From contig NZ_JAQGNT010000022.1 in NCBI RefSeq assembly GCF_028291725.1, positions 62,001-126,000 of the forward strand: DNA of 64,000 bases. The letters run 5' to 3'. Both the position numbers and the translations under genes were made by a program. Positions 8,076 to 17,043 of the stretch are shown one piece after another. Under the pieces are notes generated by a model. The model was given only the letters and a program-made list of their open reading frames with translations, did not search any database and was not told the DNA's origin. Position 1 is the first letter of the stretch, and each line of letters begins with the position of its first letter. The DNA comes from Hydrocarboniphaga sp. (lineage in GTDB: Bacteria > Pseudomonadota > Gammaproteobacteria > Nevskiales > Nevskiaceae).

Positions 8076-8861
8076 ATGAGTTTCTCCATTGATCAGTTCC
8101 AACTGGCCGGCAAGGTCGCCATCGTCACCGGAGCCGGCGGTCGCGGAAACAGCATCGGCCGCGCCTATGCATTCGGCCTCGCCAATGCCGGTGCTTCGGT
8201 GGTCGTGGCCGATATCAACGGTGAAGGCGCCAAGCTCGTTGCCGACGAAATCGCCGCCGCCGGCGGCAAGGCGATCAGCGCGCAGGTCGACATCACCAAG
8301 CCGGAGTCTGCGGCCGCCATGGTCAAGACCGCGGTCGATGCTTTCGGCGGCGTCGACATCCTGGTCAACAACGCCGCGCTGATGGCGGAACTGGGCTCGC
8401 TCCAGGCGGCGACCATTTCGCTTGACGACTGGAACCGCATCTTCAACGTCAACCTCACCGGCGCGCTGATCTGTTCGCAGGCGGTGGTGCCCGAAATGCG
8501 CAAGCGCGGCGGCGGCAAGATCATCAACCAAACCTCCGGCGGCGCTTTCCCGGCCGCGTCGGTCTACGGCATCAGCAAGCTCGCGCTGGTGGGCCTGACG
8601 ACCACGCTGGCGCGCCAGTTGGGCCGCGAGAAGATCAACGTCAACGCCATCGCGCCCGGCAACGTCACCAGTGATGCCGGACGCGCGCTGACGCCGGACG
8701 ATTCGCCGTTCATCAAGTTCCTCGAAATGAGCGTGGCGATGCGCGTGCGCGGCGCGCCGGATGAACTCGTCGGCTCATTGCTGCTGTTGTGCTCTGCCGC
8801 AGGCGACTGGATTACCGGCCAGGTGCTTCACGTCGATGGCGGCTGGGTGTTGCGGCCCTGA
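8076..8861 (+). CDS. Short-chain dehydrogenase/reductase (SDR)
   Basis: A 261-residue classical SDR: TGAGGRGNSIGRAYA is an extended glycine motif with an insertion, followed by DIN after beta-2, VNNAAL, and a catalytic Ser with YGISK. INVNAIAPGNVTSD and ITGQVLHVDGGW are typical of the C-terminal half. AGGAG lies seven bases before the ATG at 8076, clearly better than the in-frame upstream ATG at 7929, which lies inside the preceding gene. It is the last gene of the 3989-8861 operon. Substrate unknown. Confidence 0.92.
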   Translation: MSFSIDQFQLAGKVAIVTGAGGRGNSIGRAYAFGLANAGASVVVADINGEGAKLVADEIAAAGGKAISAQVDITKPESAAAMVKTAVDAFGGVDILVNNAALMAELGSLQAATISLDDWNRIFNVNLTGALICSQAVVPEMRKRGGGKIINQTSGGAFPAASVYGISKLALVGLTTTLARQLGREKINVNAIAPGNVTSDAGRALTPDDSPFIKFLEMSVAMRVRGAPDELVGSLLLLCSAAGDWITGQVLHVDGGWVLRP

Positions 8862-8906
8862 GGGATCTCGGGCCGAGTCGCCGGTTCAGCGATGCAGCCT
8901 GAGGTG

Positions 8907-9611
8907 CTATTCGGTGCTGGCGCGCAGTCGCACCAGCACCTGCTGCCGATAGCGTTCTGCCTCGAAGCGAGATAGCTCGGCGTCGCCGGCGAGAATCGCC
9001 TGCACGATGCGGCGTTTGCTGGTCTTCCACGCGGCAACGCCTTCGTCGCCAGGGAAAATGGGGTCGCTGGCCTCGCGCTTGTACAGATTGCCGGTGACAC
9101 CGGTCAGAAATTCGACCAGTGGCCGAGAGACCATTTTGTAGAGCAGCTTTCGCAGCTCGGTCTCGCAGGCAATGCGCTGCTCGTCGGTGTCGCAGTGATC
9201 GAGACGCTTGCTCAAGGCCTCCATGGCCTTGCGCAAGTCCGGGTCCCGGCAAAGCGCAGCGGCAGGGATGATTTCGCAATCCAGAAGCGAGATCATCTCG
9301 AGCGCTTCGCGGTAGCCGAAACCGTGCACACGCATATACGCGGCAAGCGATCTTTGCAACGCGGCTTCGTCAGGGCGGATGCCGTAGTAGCCGCCACCCG
9401 GGCCGCGCCGCACCGCCAGCAGCCCTTCGTGTTCGAGGATGCGCGCCGCCTGCTGCACGGTGACGATGCCGACACCCAGCATCTGCGCCACTTCGTTCAG
9501 TGAGCCGATCTGGGTCTCCGGCTCGCGCGTGAGTATCAATTCGCGCAGCTTCGCCGTGGCTTCCTGTACCAGCGCAGGCTTCTGCCGTTTTGCTACTCGG
9601 CCGTCTTTCAT
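8907..9611 (-). CDS. GntR/FadR-family transcriptional regulator
   Basis: A 234-residue regulator with an N-terminal winged helix. The recognition region reads LNEVAQMLGVGIVTVQQAAR, and the wing LAVRRGPGGGYYGIRP is typical of GntR proteins. The all-helical C-terminal half (YREALEMISLLDCEIIPAAA onward) fits a FadR/FCD-type effector domain, usually sensing an organic acid or acyl-CoA. The start at 9611 (MKDGRVAKR) is chosen because the longer frame to 9845 runs through the TetR gene. It is convergent with the SDR operon and may repress it. Confidence 0.88.
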   Translation of the reverse strand: MKDGRVAKRQKPALVQEATAKLRELILTREPETQIGSLNEVAQMLGVGIVTVQQAARILEHEGLLAVRRGPGGGYYGIRPDEAALQRSLAAYMRVHGFGYREALEMISLLDCEIIPAAALCRDPDLRKAMEALSKRLDHCDTDEQRIACETELRKLLYKMVSRPLVEFLTGVTGNLYKREASDPIFPGDEGVAAWKTSKRRIVQAILAGDAELSRFEAERYRQQVLVRLRASTE

Positions 9612-9664
9612 CGAGTGGAACGCCCCGCGTGAATATATGGCAGTGTCATCATAAGTCGCGCGGG

Positions 9665-10240
9665 CTATGTCGGGTGCGGCTGGTTGACGATTGACTGTAT
9701 GGTCGTGGCCAGCCACGCTGCGAGTTTCTTGTCGGCGCCGCGGCGTGCCGGAATCAGCGGGAATTGTCGGCTGAACAGCACGAAGCTGATCGACAGCATG
9801 ACGATTTCGAGCGCGCGCACCTGCGCGTCGGGCGGCCCTAGCCATTTGGCGAGCGGCGCGATGATGTGCTCGGCGGTGACGCGCGTGGCGATGTCGCGGG
9901 CATCGGCGTCGCCGGTCGACAACGCGATGATCGACGGCGGCTTGATGTCGAGATCGGGGTTCATGAACGTCGCCGCGAGCACTTCGCCGAACCGCTCCCG
10001 TTCGGTGCCGGCGAGCAGGCCGGTGAGTGGCATCGCGTCGATCAGCGCGGCCTCGAACAGCGCCGTTTTGGAGCCGTAGTAACGCAGCAGCAGCGTCGAA
10101 CTGACGTCGGCGATCGCCGCGATGTCGCGTATGCCGGACTGCGAATAGCCATGTTCGGAAAAAGCCTGCTGTGCCGCGGCGAGGATCTTCGCCTTGGTCT
10201 GCGGGGCATTACGGCGCTTCGGCGTCGTGCGTCTGTTCAT
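9665..10240 (-). CDS. TetR/AcrR-family transcriptional regulator
   Basis: A 191-residue repressor. The N-terminal DNA-binding domain contains ILAAAQQAFSEHGYSQSGIR and SSTLLLRYYGSKTALFEAAL, the TetR helix-turn-helix signature. The C-terminal ligand domain includes IIAPLAKWLGPPDAQVRALE. The start at 10240 gives the usual TetR length; the frame upstream of it does not resemble protein. It lies in tandem with the GntR gene, and a truncated aldo/keto reductase follows on the other strand, perhaps its former target. Confidence 0.88.
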   Translation of the reverse strand: MNRRTTPKRRNAPQTKAKILAAAQQAFSEHGYSQSGIRDIAAIADVSSTLLLRYYGSKTALFEAALIDAMPLTGLLAGTERERFGEVLAATFMNPDLDIKPPSIIALSTGDADARDIATRVTAEHIIAPLAKWLGPPDAQVRALEIVMLSISFVLFSRQFPLIPARRGADKKLAAWLATTIQSIVNQPHPT

Positions 10241-10464
10241 GTCGGCGAAGTATAAGTCGCCCGGATGCTCGACACCGTTTGTTGCCAAAGCGCTGCAGGA
10301 GCTGGTGGTCCGCTGATCGCCGGTGCCGCAACACGACTTGACGCTGCGCGCCAATGGGCGGGCGGCGTCCAGCCTGGTCCCATTATAGTGGGCCACCGAT
10401 GACGCAGGCGCCGCATCGCGCGCGACCCGTGTCAGCACAGACCCGCATTGGCGGAGGAGAAACG

Positions 10465-11226
10465 ATGATGGTCCAGTCCGTCGACGAGAGTCTGCGGCGG
10501 CTGGGCACCGACTACATCGATCTGCTGTACCTGCATGTCTGGGACAGCCGCACGCCGGTCGACGAGATCCTGCGCGCGTTCGACGATCTCGTGCGTGCCG
10601 GCAAGATCGTGTATGCGGGCCTGTCGGACACGCCGGCCTGGCAGGCCTCACGCATGCAGGCGATTGCCGAACTGCGCGGCTGGAGCCCCTTCGTCGCGCT
10701 GCAGATTCCCTACAACCTGACGGAGCGCACCGTCGAGCGCGAGCTGATGCCGATGGCGCTGGAAATGGGTCTGGGCGTGTTGCCGTGGTCGCCGCTGGCC
10801 GGCGGCGTGCTGTCGGGCAAGTACCAGGCGTCGGATCTGAAGCAGGCCGTCGGCGAGGTTAATCCGCGCTTCGATTCGCGTAAGGAAATCAATCTGTCGA
10901 CCGGCCGCTTGAGCGAACGCAATCTCGCGATCGCCGCGGTCGCCAGGACGATGTCCGAGGAAATCGGCTGCACGCCGGCGCAGGTCGCGCTCGCGTGGAC
11001 GCTGCTGAACCCGGCGGTCGCGTCGCCGATCCTCGGCGCGCGCACGCTCGCACAGTTGCAGGACAATCTCGGCGCGCTCGAGGTGACGCTGGCCGCCGAG
11101 CAGATTACGCGCCTCGACGCCGTAAGCCGCATCGACCTCGGGTTCCCTCACGAATTTCTCGCGTCCGGCGCAGCGATGCGCACGATGTTCGGCGGCGTCA
11201 AGGTGGCGACGCGGCGCGCGCTGTAG
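10465..11226 (+). pseudogene. Aldo/keto reductase, 5'-truncated
   Basis: About 253 residues match the C-terminal two-thirds of an aldo/keto reductase: QSVDESLRRLGTDYIDLLYL, VLPWSPLAGGVLSGKY, TLLNPAVASPILGARTLAQL. The intact homologue in this window (34435-35385) has about 95 residues before the equivalent point. Those hold the catalytic Asp and Tyr (DTADRYG) and Lys (LLTKFG), so only the His in LYLHVWD survives here. Nothing upstream in any frame restores them. A Shine-Dalgarno-like GGAGGAG precedes ATGATG at 10465, so a truncated protein could be made, but it should not be a working reductase. Confidence 0.8.
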
Positions 11227-11277
11227 CCAGCTGTCTCGGCACCACTGTCGCGAGCTGATGCAGCGCTCGTAGTGCCC

Positions 11278-12294
11278 CTACGGCGCAGGCCGATCGTCCA
11301 GATGCTTCAGCAGCGCCGGCACTTCGGCCAGTGCCCGCATCGCATCGTTCAAGTGTGTGCAGCCGGCGGTTCCGCGCAGCTCGGCCAGCACTTTCTCGCG
11401 CAGCGCCGGCAGCGGCGAGCCGAGTAGGCGCGACAGGTTCGCCGCTGCCGCCGTGCATTCCGGATGCGGCAGCACGCGGGCGTCGGCCTCGGCCGACAGC
11501 AGCCACAGCGATCGCGGATCGGCCGTCACATGCAGGCGATATTCATGTACGGCCATGCGTCCGCCCGCGGGCGTCGTGGCGCTGTCCTGAAACGCGGAAT
11601 CGATGACGATGACTCCCTGCTCCCGCCATACATCGATGCGGCGCGCGCGGCGCATGCCGACAGCGCCGTCCTGCACGGTGAAGGCGTGCCAGCCTTCCGG
11701 ATCATCGGGGTTGCGCAACTCGGGCACCGGCGTCGGGTCTCGCTCCCGGTGCGGATCGAAGGCGCTGGAACCCGGCACCATGCCGATGCAGACGCCTTCC
11801 ATGGTCCGGACGGTTTGCGATGTACCACTGTTCGAGAACGCGGCGCGAACCTCGGCGAGCCAGTTCGGATTCCAATGCGACCAGGCCCAACTGGACACCA
11901 GGCTGGTGCCGGCGATGTCGTCGAGAATCAGGTACAGCGGAGTCGCCAGGCGCCGTTCCTCTGGCGCGGCCTGCGCCAGTGCCTGACGCAGGCCACTGCC
12001 GACGCGCGTACCGGCCAGACGCGCCAAGGCCGGCCGCGGCGGCTGAGCCTCGATGGCGACGATCGTGAGATCCAGTTTGAGCCAGGCTTCAAAAGCGTCT
12101 TCCGCGCACGTCAGCGGAGAGCCTCCCGAGTCGGGCGTGACGATATCGCGCGCCCGGCCGATCAGGCGCGCGTTACCCGCCCGCCCCTCGGGCCAGGACA
12201 CATCGATGCTCGACGTTCGCCGAACGGAACCCGGAACCCGCAAGGGAGCGGCCCCAGCGGTGCTACGCGGCCGTGCGGGCCGTGCGTCATCCAT
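11278..12294 (-). CDS. DUF2889-family protein, copy A
   Basis: About 338 residues, matching the uncharacterised DUF2889 family. The conserved N-terminal stretch is RRTSSIDVSWPEGRAGNAR, the middle carries LRNPDDPEGWHAFT and VIDSAFQDSATTP, and the C-terminus has CTHLNDAMRALAEVPALL. No signal peptide or membrane segment is seen. A paralogue with the same blocks lies at 18039-19049. GAGGAG precedes ATGATG; 12294 is chosen for its seven-base spacing. The biochemical role is unknown. Confidence 0.85.
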   Translation of the reverse strand: MDDARPARPRSTAGAAPLRVPGSVRRTSSIDVSWPEGRAGNARLIGRARDIVTPDSGGSPLTCAEDAFEAWLKLDLTIVAIEAQPPRPALARLAGTRVGSGLRQALAQAAPEERRLATPLYLILDDIAGTSLVSSWAWSHWNPNWLAEVRAAFSNSGTSQTVRTMEGVCIGMVPGSSAFDPHRERDPTPVPELRNPDDPEGWHAFTVQDGAVGMRRARRIDVWREQGVIVIDSAFQDSATTPAGGRMAVHEYRLHVTADPRSLWLLSAEADARVLPHPECTAAAANLSRLLGSPLPALREKVLAELRGTAGCTHLNDAMRALAEVPALLKHLDDRPAP

Positions 12295-12490
12295 CATCAA
12301 TCTCCTCGCGGCGGCGTCTCGGCGCCTGAGGCACAGAGTTGCACGTCTTGCCTGTGTTGCTCAATGAAGCGCGGCCCTGCTGTTGCACGCGCCAGTGGCG
12401 GTCGTCATGCTGGGTCACCCGTAAGCATGCACAACTCTGCCGTACGAGCTTCGCTGCTGAGCGGGACTCTTCGGGCCTCCGCCGGCGACG

Positions 12491-12769
12491 CCGGCATATG
12501 ACTATGCGCAGTTGCAGGACGCCGTTGCACAAGCCAGTGCCAGGCTCAAGGCATACACACCGGACGAAGTGAACGCGCTGCAGGGCCGCGAGCTGGTCTT
12601 CAGTCCCGGCGGCAACACCAAGATAAACTTCGGCGTCGAAGACTTCCTGATGTCGTTCTCGATACCGAATCTGCACTTCCACGCCACCACCGCCTACGAC
12701 ATCCTGCGTCACAGGGGCGTGCCGGTAGGCAAGTGCGACTACCTCGGCCGCATGCGCATCAAGAGCTGA
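12491..12769 (+). pseudogene. DUF1993-family protein, C-terminal fragment
   Basis: About 90 codons resemble the C-terminal half of DUF1993 proteins (usual length about 170): PAYDYAQLQDAVAQA, then LHFHATTAYDILRHRGVPVG and a final YLGRMRIKS. The N-terminal half is missing; the upstream sequence in this frame is short, Pro-rich and lacks a ribosome-binding site or sensible start. A TTG at 12512 could open a short protein, but a remnant is more likely. It lies next to copy A of DUF2889 and not far from the truncated aldo/keto reductase. Confidence 0.7.
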
Positions 12770-12922
12770 TCCGCGCCACGGTAAGGCGGGCGCCGGCTCG
12801 AAGCCGCGTTTCCGCTTCCCAAGACGAAGCGGGTATCCTGCCCGTATAGCGGCCTGTCGAGCCCGACTTCCGATCGAATGCTGTTTGAGATTCCGGTCGG
12901 GTGGGTCAAAGGAGAATAGAAG

Positions 12923-13804
12923 ATGCCCCAAGAGGCCTCTAAAGCAGTGGCCGTCTCGGCGCCAGGGGGCAGGTTATGGCCGGATGGCGAGTTTCCATCG
13001 GCCAGTTCGCCGCAAGGAGCCGATCTGATGCCGATACAGGCGCCGGGCAGGCTCGCCAGAGCGGGATCGCTGTATCGCGACGGCATGCACGTCGACTTGC
13101 AGTGGCACTACCACGACCTGCACAAGTTGCTGTACGCATTCGAGGGTGCGATCGAGGTGGAGAGCACGCGCGGGCGCAACCTTGTTCCGCGCCAGCTCGC
13201 CGCGTGGATTCCCGCGGGCGTGCCGCATTGCACCAGCATTCACGGCATACGCTGGGTGTCGGTGTTCTTCACCACCGGGATGCTGACCGACAACGAGCGG
13301 CGCGTGCGCACCGTCATGGTGTCGCCGCTGATGCGCGAGATGATGCGGGAAGCGATGCGTTGGCCGGTCGACGGGCCCGACTCGCCGCTGCGCACGGCAT
13401 TCTTCGACACCACGGCCATGCTCTGCGGCGAGTGGATCACACGCGAAGCCGACCTGTTTCTGCCCACGAGCACCGACCCGCGCGTCGCCCGCGTACTCGA
13501 CTACACCGCCCGCCGCATGGATCTGAAGCTGGAGGACATCTGCCAGCATGCGGGCATGTCGGTGCGATCACTGCGCCGGCATCTGAAGGCGGAGACGGGC
13601 ATGACCTGGGAGGTCTTTCGCCACCGCAGCCGTCTGCTGCAAGCGATCTCGCTGCTAGGCGAGACCGACGAGCCGGTCGGCGAGATCGCAGCACGCTGCG
13701 GCTTCGAAAGTCCGTCCGCTTTTGCCAAGGTGTTTCGCGCCGAGATGGGCGAAACGCCGCGCGACTATCGCAGCCGCGTCAGTGACTCGGGGCCGAGCCA
13801 CTAG
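12923..13804 (+). CDS. AraC-family transcriptional regulator with cupin-like sensor
   Basis: A 293-residue regulator. Residues about 40-110 (WHYHDLHKLLYAFEGAIEVE and PRQLAAWIPAGVPHC) fit the AraC_binding cupin fold. The last 100 residues hold the double helix-turn-helix, with LEDICQHAGMSVRSLRRHLK and EIAARCGFESPSAFAKVFRA followed by TPRDYRSR. GGAG lies eight bases before the ATG. It is immediately upstream of, and co-oriented with, the TonB-dependent receptor, so it is a good candidate to control substrate uptake. Confidence 0.92.
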   Translation: MPQEASKAVAVSAPGGRLWPDGEFPSASSPQGADLMPIQAPGRLARAGSLYRDGMHVDLQWHYHDLHKLLYAFEGAIEVESTRGRNLVPRQLAAWIPAGVPHCTSIHGIRWVSVFFTTGMLTDNERRVRTVMVSPLMREMMREAMRWPVDGPDSPLRTAFFDTTAMLCGEWITREADLFLPTSTDPRVARVLDYTARRMDLKLEDICQHAGMSVRSLRRHLKAETGMTWEVFRHRSRLLQAISLLGETDEPVGEIAARCGFESPSAFAKVFRAEMGETPRDYRSRVSDSGPSH

Positions 13805-14247
13805 GTAGTTAGCCGAGGCCAGCTGGGCCTTCGCGGCTGTTGCGAGTTGGCCCGTTCGAACGGAAGTTTGGCCGCTTCCCGCGCGCCGGCCCAGGCCCTG
13901 TGACCCATAGTGGGCTGCGACTGGGGGGAGGCCCCAAGCAGAACGAAGACTCTCGTATTCAGAGAGTCCATGCCGGGGATCAGGTATCGAGGATGCGCGA
14001 CAGATGCGTCGTGCGCCACTCCAAGGCAACACCAGAACTTACCGCGGAAAAAGTCGGGGTTTCCCGAGCTGCCGAGCGATGCCCATCGCATTCGGCCCAG
14101 GTGGCTGCTGACCGCAATCCGCGATCGGGTGCTTTGCTGGCGCGTCTGCGGGGCGGGGATTGAGTGCGTTGACGGCTGCCCTCGTGTGCAAGGCGGGCCT
14201 CGGCGCGGCTACAAAAAAACGAAAGAAAAACTGATGAGGAGAGGACG
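13805..14247 (+). other. Gene-free region upstream of the TonB receptor
   Basis: No convincing gene is present in these 443 bases. The left part holds a dispersed repeat also found near 30224-30288 in the opposite orientation. An imperfect dyad ACTCTCGTATTCAGAGAGT lies near 13950, followed by mixed sequence. An A-rich stretch precedes the GAGGAGAGG ribosome-binding site (about 14234) of the receptor gene. The receptor promoter must be here, but no good hexamer pair was found, consistent with activation by the adjacent AraC protein. Confidence 0.5.
13849..13913 (+). repeat. Dispersed intergenic repeat, copy A
   Basis: The core GGCCCGTTCGAACG followed by TTGGCCGC, and downstream GACCCATAGTGG, align with the reverse complement of 30224-30288 at most positions over about 65 bases. 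Both copies are intergenic. The core contains the palindrome CGTTCGAACG. The origin is unknown; it may be a degenerate member of a genome-wide repeat family. Confidence 0.5.
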
Positions 14248-16878
14248 ATGAGCATAAAAAATTGCAGGCTGGGCTTGTATGTTGCGGTGATGCTGGGCTT
14301 GAGTAGCACGGGGCCGGTGGCCGCACAGAACGCAGAACCCGCGCCAGCAGCGGCACCCGCAGTACCGGACCCGGCAGTACCCGCTGCCGAAGTCACGCCA
14401 GCTGCTGAAGCCGCGCCCGCCAGGAACATCGCATCGACGCCGCGTAGCGCGCCATCCGACGACATATCCGAAGTCATCGTGACAGCGCGCCGCGTGGAAG
14501 AGCGCATGCAGGATGTGCCGATCTCGATGACGGTGTTCAACCAGGATCAGTTGACCAACCGCAACGTACTGTCGGGCCGCGATCTGGCCACGTACACGCC
14601 GTCGCTGGCCGTCAACGGACGTTACGGCACGGAAAACGCCGCGTTTTCGCTGAGAGGCTTCAGCCAGGAAATCCGTACGACGCCCTCAGTCGCGGTCTAT
14701 TTTGCCGACGTCGTGGCACCGCGTGGCAGCGGTGCGGGCACACCCAGCGGCGATGGCGCCGGCCCCGGCTCCTTCTTCGACCTGCAGAACGTGCAGGTGC
14801 TGAAAGGCCCGCAGGGCACCTTGTTCGGCCGCAATACCACCGGCGGTGCCATCCTGCTCGTGCCACAGAAACCGACTGCCGAGGTTGGAGGCTATGCCGA
14901 GCAGTCGTTCGGCAACTACGGAATGATGCGCAGTCAGGCGGTCATGAACACGCCGATCAGCGACAAGCTGCGCTTCCGTTTCGGCATCGACCACAACGAG
15001 CGTGACGGCTATCTCAACAACACCAGTGGTATAGGTCCCGACAAATTCCAGGACGTCAACTACACGGCAGCGCGCGCCAGCCTGGTGTGGGACGTCACGC
15101 CATCGCTGGAAAACTACACCATCGGTACCTACAGCGTGTCGGATACCAATGGTCAGGTGCCGCGGCTTTTTGTCTGCAATCCCAAATTCGATCCGCGGCG
15201 CGGTCCCACAGGTGCACTCGGCTGTGCCCAGCTCGCGTCGATGCAGGCATCCGGTTCTGATGGCCGCTTCGACATCCAGAGCGACAACCCCAACGCGCAA
15301 TCGCGTACCGACCGTTCGCAGCTGATCAACACCAGCACCTGGCTTGCCAGCGACGCGCTGACGGTCAAGAACATCATCAGCTATGCCGAGCTGGTGAACG
15401 ACTTGCGCGGCGACCTGTTCGGCACTGATTTCTTCACGACGGGAACGGACGGCAATCAGTATCAGGTGGCCTCGAATACCTCGTCGGTGCCGCCGGGTTA
15501 TCACTCCACCGCTCAAAACACGTTCACCGAAGAACTGCAGTTGCAGGGCACGCAGCTGGACGGGCGCTGGGTGTGGCAGGCGGGCGCTTACTATGAATCG
15601 AGCAAGGGCATGGAACCGGCAGGCGCGCAGTCTCCGGCCAACATCAATTGCACCAATTCCGGCACGCTGGATTGCTACGACGTACTGGGGCAAAAGGCCG
15701 ACGCAGCGGCGCAGCTGGCCGGCAGACCCAACGGCATCGGCGTCGGCAGCGTGAACTGGCTGATCGGCACGATCGACTTTCGCAATCTGGGTATTTACGC
15801 GCAGTCGACGTACAGCCTGACCGATCAGCTCAAGGCCACGGGCGGCATCCGCTACACCAAGGACCATGCGGAAAGCGTTGCCGAAACCGCGCTGCGGCGT
15901 TTCCCGGCTCCGAGCTACCGTACACCCGTGGTGTATTGCGCAGACCCGAGTTCCGGTCACGGCGTCAGGGAGATCGTGGCCAGCGTGGACGACTGCCGCG
16001 TGGAGTATTCCCAGGACAGCGATGCCCCGACCTGGGTGTTGGGCCTGGACTATCAGCCGATCAACGACGTGCTGCTCTATGGCAAGTACTCGCGCGGCTA
16101 TCGCCAGGGCAGTGTCCAGCCGTTCTCGGCCGCCGGGCACAATACCTACGATCCTGAGAAGGTCGATACCTACGAGCTGGGTTTCAAGAGCAGCTTCCGT
16201 GCTCCGGTGCGAGGCACTTTCAACGCGGCGCTGTTCTACAACAACTTCACGGATCAGCAGCTGCTGTTCGGTTTCGGCAGCACCAACGGTGCGTCGGGTA
16301 ACGCGGCCATCATCAATGCGGGCAAGTCGGAAATTAAGGGTGCGGAAGTCGAGCTCACGCTGGTGCCTTTCCATGGCATGAACTTCAGCATCAGCTACGC
16401 CTATCTGGACACCGAAGTGAAGAAGCTGATCGCGCCGGTGCCGGCGCCGACCGATCTCTACAACATCGCGAGCCAATCGACTTTCGAGGGTGACCCGCTG
16501 CCGTATTCGACGAAGCACAAGCTGTCGTCGACCGCGAGCTACACCCTGCCGTTGGATGCCAGCATCGGCCAGATATCGATCGGCGCGACTTACAGCTATC
16601 AGAGCCCGCAGTTCATCGCCCACACCACGTCCGACTTCTCCAGCACAACGGCCAACCCATACGGTGAGATCCCGGCCTACTCGCTGGTGAACATGAACCT
16701 GGGCTGGAATGCGATTGCCGGCAGCAACGTCGATGCGGCTCTGTTCGCAACCAATGTGCTCGACAGGGAATACCGCGCCGGCATCACCAACAGCTGGACG
16801 TCCTTCGGCTTCGAAACCGAGATTCCCGGCGAGCCGCGGATGCTGGGCGCCCGGGTACGGGTGAACTTCGGCAGCTGA
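14248..16878 (+). CDS. TonB-dependent outer-membrane receptor
   Basis: An 876-residue outer-membrane receptor. Residues 1-26 form a signal peptide (VAVMLGLSSTGPVAAQ), followed by an Ala/Pro-rich periplasmic stretch to about 70. EVIVTARRVEERMQDVPISM starts the plug domain, which includes NVQVLKGPQGTLFGRNTTGG. The remainder is a 22-strand beta-barrel rich in alternating aromatic residues, ending GARVRVNFGS. This class (CirA/FecA-like, common in hydrocarbon and steroid degraders) imports large or poorly soluble compounds using TonB energy. GAGGAGAGG precedes the ATG. The upstream AraC gene probably regulates it. Confidence 0.95.
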   Translation: MSIKNCRLGLYVAVMLGLSSTGPVAAQNAEPAPAAAPAVPDPAVPAAEVTPAAEAAPARNIASTPRSAPSDDISEVIVTARRVEERMQDVPISMTVFNQDQLTNRNVLSGRDLATYTPSLAVNGRYGTENAAFSLRGFSQEIRTTPSVAVYFADVVAPRGSGAGTPSGDGAGPGSFFDLQNVQVLKGPQGTLFGRNTTGGAILLVPQKPTAEVGGYAEQSFGNYGMMRSQAVMNTPISDKLRFRFGIDHNERDGYLNNTSGIGPDKFQDVNYTAARASLVWDVTPSLENYTIGTYSVSDTNGQVPRLFVCNPKFDPRRGPTGALGCAQLASMQASGSDGRFDIQSDNPNAQSRTDRSQLINTSTWLASDALTVKNIISYAELVNDLRGDLFGTDFFTTGTDGNQYQVASNTSSVPPGYHSTAQNTFTEELQLQGTQLDGRWVWQAGAYYESSKGMEPAGAQSPANINCTNSGTLDCYDVLGQKADAAAQLAGRPNGIGVGSVNWLIGTIDFRNLGIYAQSTYSLTDQLKATGGIRYTKDHAESVAETALRRFPAPSYRTPVVYCADPSSGHGVREIVASVDDCRVEYSQDSDAPTWVLGLDYQPINDVLLYGKYSRGYRQGSVQPFSAAGHNTYDPEKVDTYELGFKSSFRAPVRGTFNAALFYNNFTDQQLLFGFGSTNGASGNAAIINAGKSEIKGAEVELTLVPFHGMNFSISYAYLDTEVKKLIAPVPAPTDLYNIASQSTFEGDPLPYSTKHKLSSTASYTLPLDASIGQISIGATYSYQSPQFIAHTTSDFSSTTANPYGEIPAYSLVNMNLGWNAIAGSNVDAALFATNVLDREYRAGITNSWTSFGFETEIPGEPRMLGARVRVNFGS

Positions 16879-16888
16879 TGCAGTGGTG

Positions 16889-16928
16889 GATCGGGGCGAG
16901 TCCGGCCTTGCTGCCGCTCGCCCCGATC
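16889..16928 (+). terminator. Hairpin after the TonB receptor gene
   Basis: GATCGGGGCGAG and CTCGCCCCGATC form a perfect 12-bp stem with a 16-base loop, ten bases after the receptor stop. No T-run follows. A strong hairpin in this position is the likely transcription end. Confidence 0.6.
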
Positions 16929-16955
16929 GGCTGCCAGAGGCGAGTATTACCGTAG

Positions 16956-16972
16956 GGCGGGAGCATCCCGCC
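16956..16972. repeat. REP-like palindrome (GGCGGGA / TCCCGCC)
   Basis: GGCGGGA and TCCCGCC are separated by GCA, preceded by CGTAG. The same 7-base arms occur at 30310-30377 and, shortened, at 40944-40958, always intergenic. It resembles the REP-type short palindromes scattered through proteobacterial genomes. Confidence 0.6.
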
Positions 16973-17043
16973 TTCCGGTGATTTCCGTGGATAGCTACGC
17001 TGTCACATCGAACGACAGGGCGATGTACCCCAAGACTTCGGTC

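Noticed and set aside
12512-12769. Complete small gene starting at TTG
   Set aside because: There is no ribosome-binding site, and homology to DUF1993 already runs through the proposed start from upstream, indicating a fragment.
14686-16623. 645-residue open frame on the minus strand
   Set aside because: It lies entirely antisense to the TonB receptor, whose signal peptide, plug and barrel are clear. The antisense product is rich in Arg, His and Val without domain features, a usual shadow in GC-rich coding DNA.
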